Positions 63,218 to 64,000 of a stretch of 64,000 bases of DNA are shown here, piece after piece (position 1 is the stretch's first letter; each line of letters starts with the position of its first letter). The DNA comes from Flavihumibacter sp. ZG627 (GTDB lineage Bacteria; Bacteroidota; Bacteroidia; Chitinophagales; Chitinophagaceae). The notes under the pieces were generated by a model that made no database searches, was not told where the DNA came from, and saw nothing but the letters and a program-made list of their open reading frames with translations. The translations under genes and the position numbers were made by a program. The stretch spans positions 310,001 to 374,000 of the forward strand of contig NZ_JPHF01000003.1 in assembly GCF_000814325.1 (NCBI RefSeq), read 5' to 3'.

Positions 63218-63889
63218 ATGGCACAAGCAGTACCTGCAGAACAAAAATGGTGGAGTGGCGGTAAAAGTCCCTTCAACGTGGAGTATGGTAAACTGATGAT
63301 GTGGTATTTCCTTATGAGTGATGCTTTCACCTTTGGTGCATTCCTGATCTCTTATGGCACCATCCGTTTTTCCAGCAACTCATGGCCCGACCCCAATGAA
63401 GTTTTCCAATCATTCCCTGGATTAGGTTCAGGACTTCCATTGATGTTTGTGAGCCTGATGACCTTTATCCTGATCATCAGTTCTGTTACTATGGTATTAG
63501 CGGTGCAGGCTGGTCATGCTATGGATAAGAAAGCCGTGGTTAGAAACCTGATTCTGACAATTATCGGGGGTATCGCTTTCCTTAGCTGCCAGGCATGGGA
63601 GTGGACGCATATGTTCCATGAAGGTGCATGGTGGGGTAGTAATCCCTTCCTGAACATTGATGGCACCAAAGCATCAACCAATTTTACGAACTTCTTCTTT
63701 ACTATCACAGGCTTCCATGGTTTCCACGTATTTAGCGGGGTTATCATTAATATTATCATGCTGATCATGACGCTGAATGATGTATTTGAGCGGAGAGGTC
63801 ATTACCTGATGATTGAGAAGGCCGGACTGTACTGGCACTTTGTAGACCTGGTATGGGTATTTGTATTTACTGTATTTTACCTTGTTTAA
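63218..63889 (+). CDS. cytochrome c oxidase subunit III, long form
   Basis: The 223-residue protein has a cytosolic N-terminus ('KSPFNVEYGKLMMWYFLMSD') and five to seven helices. Subunit III signatures are 'MSDAFTFGAFLISYGTIRF', 'SCQAWEWTHMFHEG', 'TGFHGFHVFSGVIINIIMLI' and 'AGLYWHFVDLVWVFVFTVFY'. It follows the shorter subunit III and precedes subunit IV. In Bacteroidota the two subunit III genes are commonly adjacent. Confidence 0.95.
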   Translation: MAQAVPAEQKWWSGGKSPFNVEYGKLMMWYFLMSDAFTFGAFLISYGTIRFSSNSWPDPNEVFQSFPGLGSGLPLMFVSLMTFILIISSVTMVLAVQAGHAMDKKAVVRNLILTIIGGIAFLSCQAWEWTHMFHEGAWWGSNPFLNIDGTKASTNFTNFFFTITGFHGFHVFSGVIINIIMLIMTLNDVFERRGHYLMIEKAGLYWHFVDLVWVFVFTVFYLV

Positions 63890-63910
63890 CCCAATAAAGA
63901 CAATTATATC

Positions 63911-64000
63911 ATGGATAATCTTCACGAACTTCAGGAAGTAACCCATCACCACGAATTTGACCGGGAAGCATCCCGCAAAGAAGTGATGCGCGTTACCGTG
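63911..64000 (+). CDS. start of cytochrome c oxidase subunit IV-like protein (cut by window end)
   Basis: An ATG at 63911 opens 30 codons to the window end without a stop. The N-terminus is His-rich ('ELQEVTHHHEFDREASRKEV'). Its position right after the two subunit III genes matches the prokaryotic subunit IV gene in this order. The family cannot be confirmed because the membrane helices lie outside the window. Confidence 0.7.
   Translation, partial: MDNLHELQEVTHHHEFDREASRKEVMRVTV

Overview
The window looks like a chromosomal segment of a Bacteroidota bacterium, most likely in or near the Chitinophagaceae. The signs are a SusC/SusD pair, a T9SS-type C-terminal sorting domain, several TAnnTTTG promoter elements, a futalosine-type menaquinone gene (mqnC), and a complete alternative complex III operon followed by cytochrome c oxidase. 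No rRNA, tRNA, CRISPR array, transposase or integrase was found.

Region 1 (about 50-15,230) is a head-to-tail run of mostly small, unrelated genes, all on the + strand. It includes DUF4287, AHSA1/SRPBCC, methionine aminopeptidase, a DHFR-like reductase, an NTF2-like protein, DinB, a sulfatase, a P1 peptidase, DUF1801, DUF2200, a rifamycin ADP-ribosyltransferase (Arr) and cupins. It is also a zone of gene decay. I count a truncated cupin joined to a doubly frameshifted hydrolase, a membrane-protein pseudogene, a DinB protein missing its middle, a frameshifted NmrA-like gene, an esterase-like/TPR gene cut by an amber codon, and a fragment before arr. A DUF1801 remnant lies further on at 19.9 kb. 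I saw no comparable damage in the genes from 20 to 64 kb.

Region 2 (15.2-25.9 kb) carries a GNAT enzyme, a serine hydrolase, katG, small conserved proteins, a ParA ATPase next to uvrB, methylglyoxal synthase and a T9SS-sorted protein. Region 3 (26.3-32.6 kb) is a minimal nutrient-uptake locus: a ROK regulator plus SusC/SusD, closed by a strong terminator, with no hydrolase beside it.

Region 4 (33.1-35.9 kb) is a compact operon of an exported thioredoxin-fold protein, an ApbE-type flavin transferase, a tiny Cys-tailed DUF4266 lipoprotein and a DUF3570 outer-membrane barrel. Its combined function is unclear and it is the best candidate here for an undescribed system. Region 5 (36-49.8 kb) holds mqnC, a PDZ aspartic protease, an M16 peptidase pair with one dead partner, a fused 2-oxoacid dehydrogenase E1, an ABC exporter coupled to an M19 dipeptidase, and a GAR transformylase fused to a membrane domain.

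Region 6 (49.9-64 kb) encodes respiration: ActA-F, then CoxB, CoxA, CtaB (probable heme farnesyltransferase), two subunit III proteins and the start of subunit IV. Together with MqnC upstream this implies menaquinol -> alternative complex III -> cytochrome c -> aa3/caa3-type oxidase -> O2.
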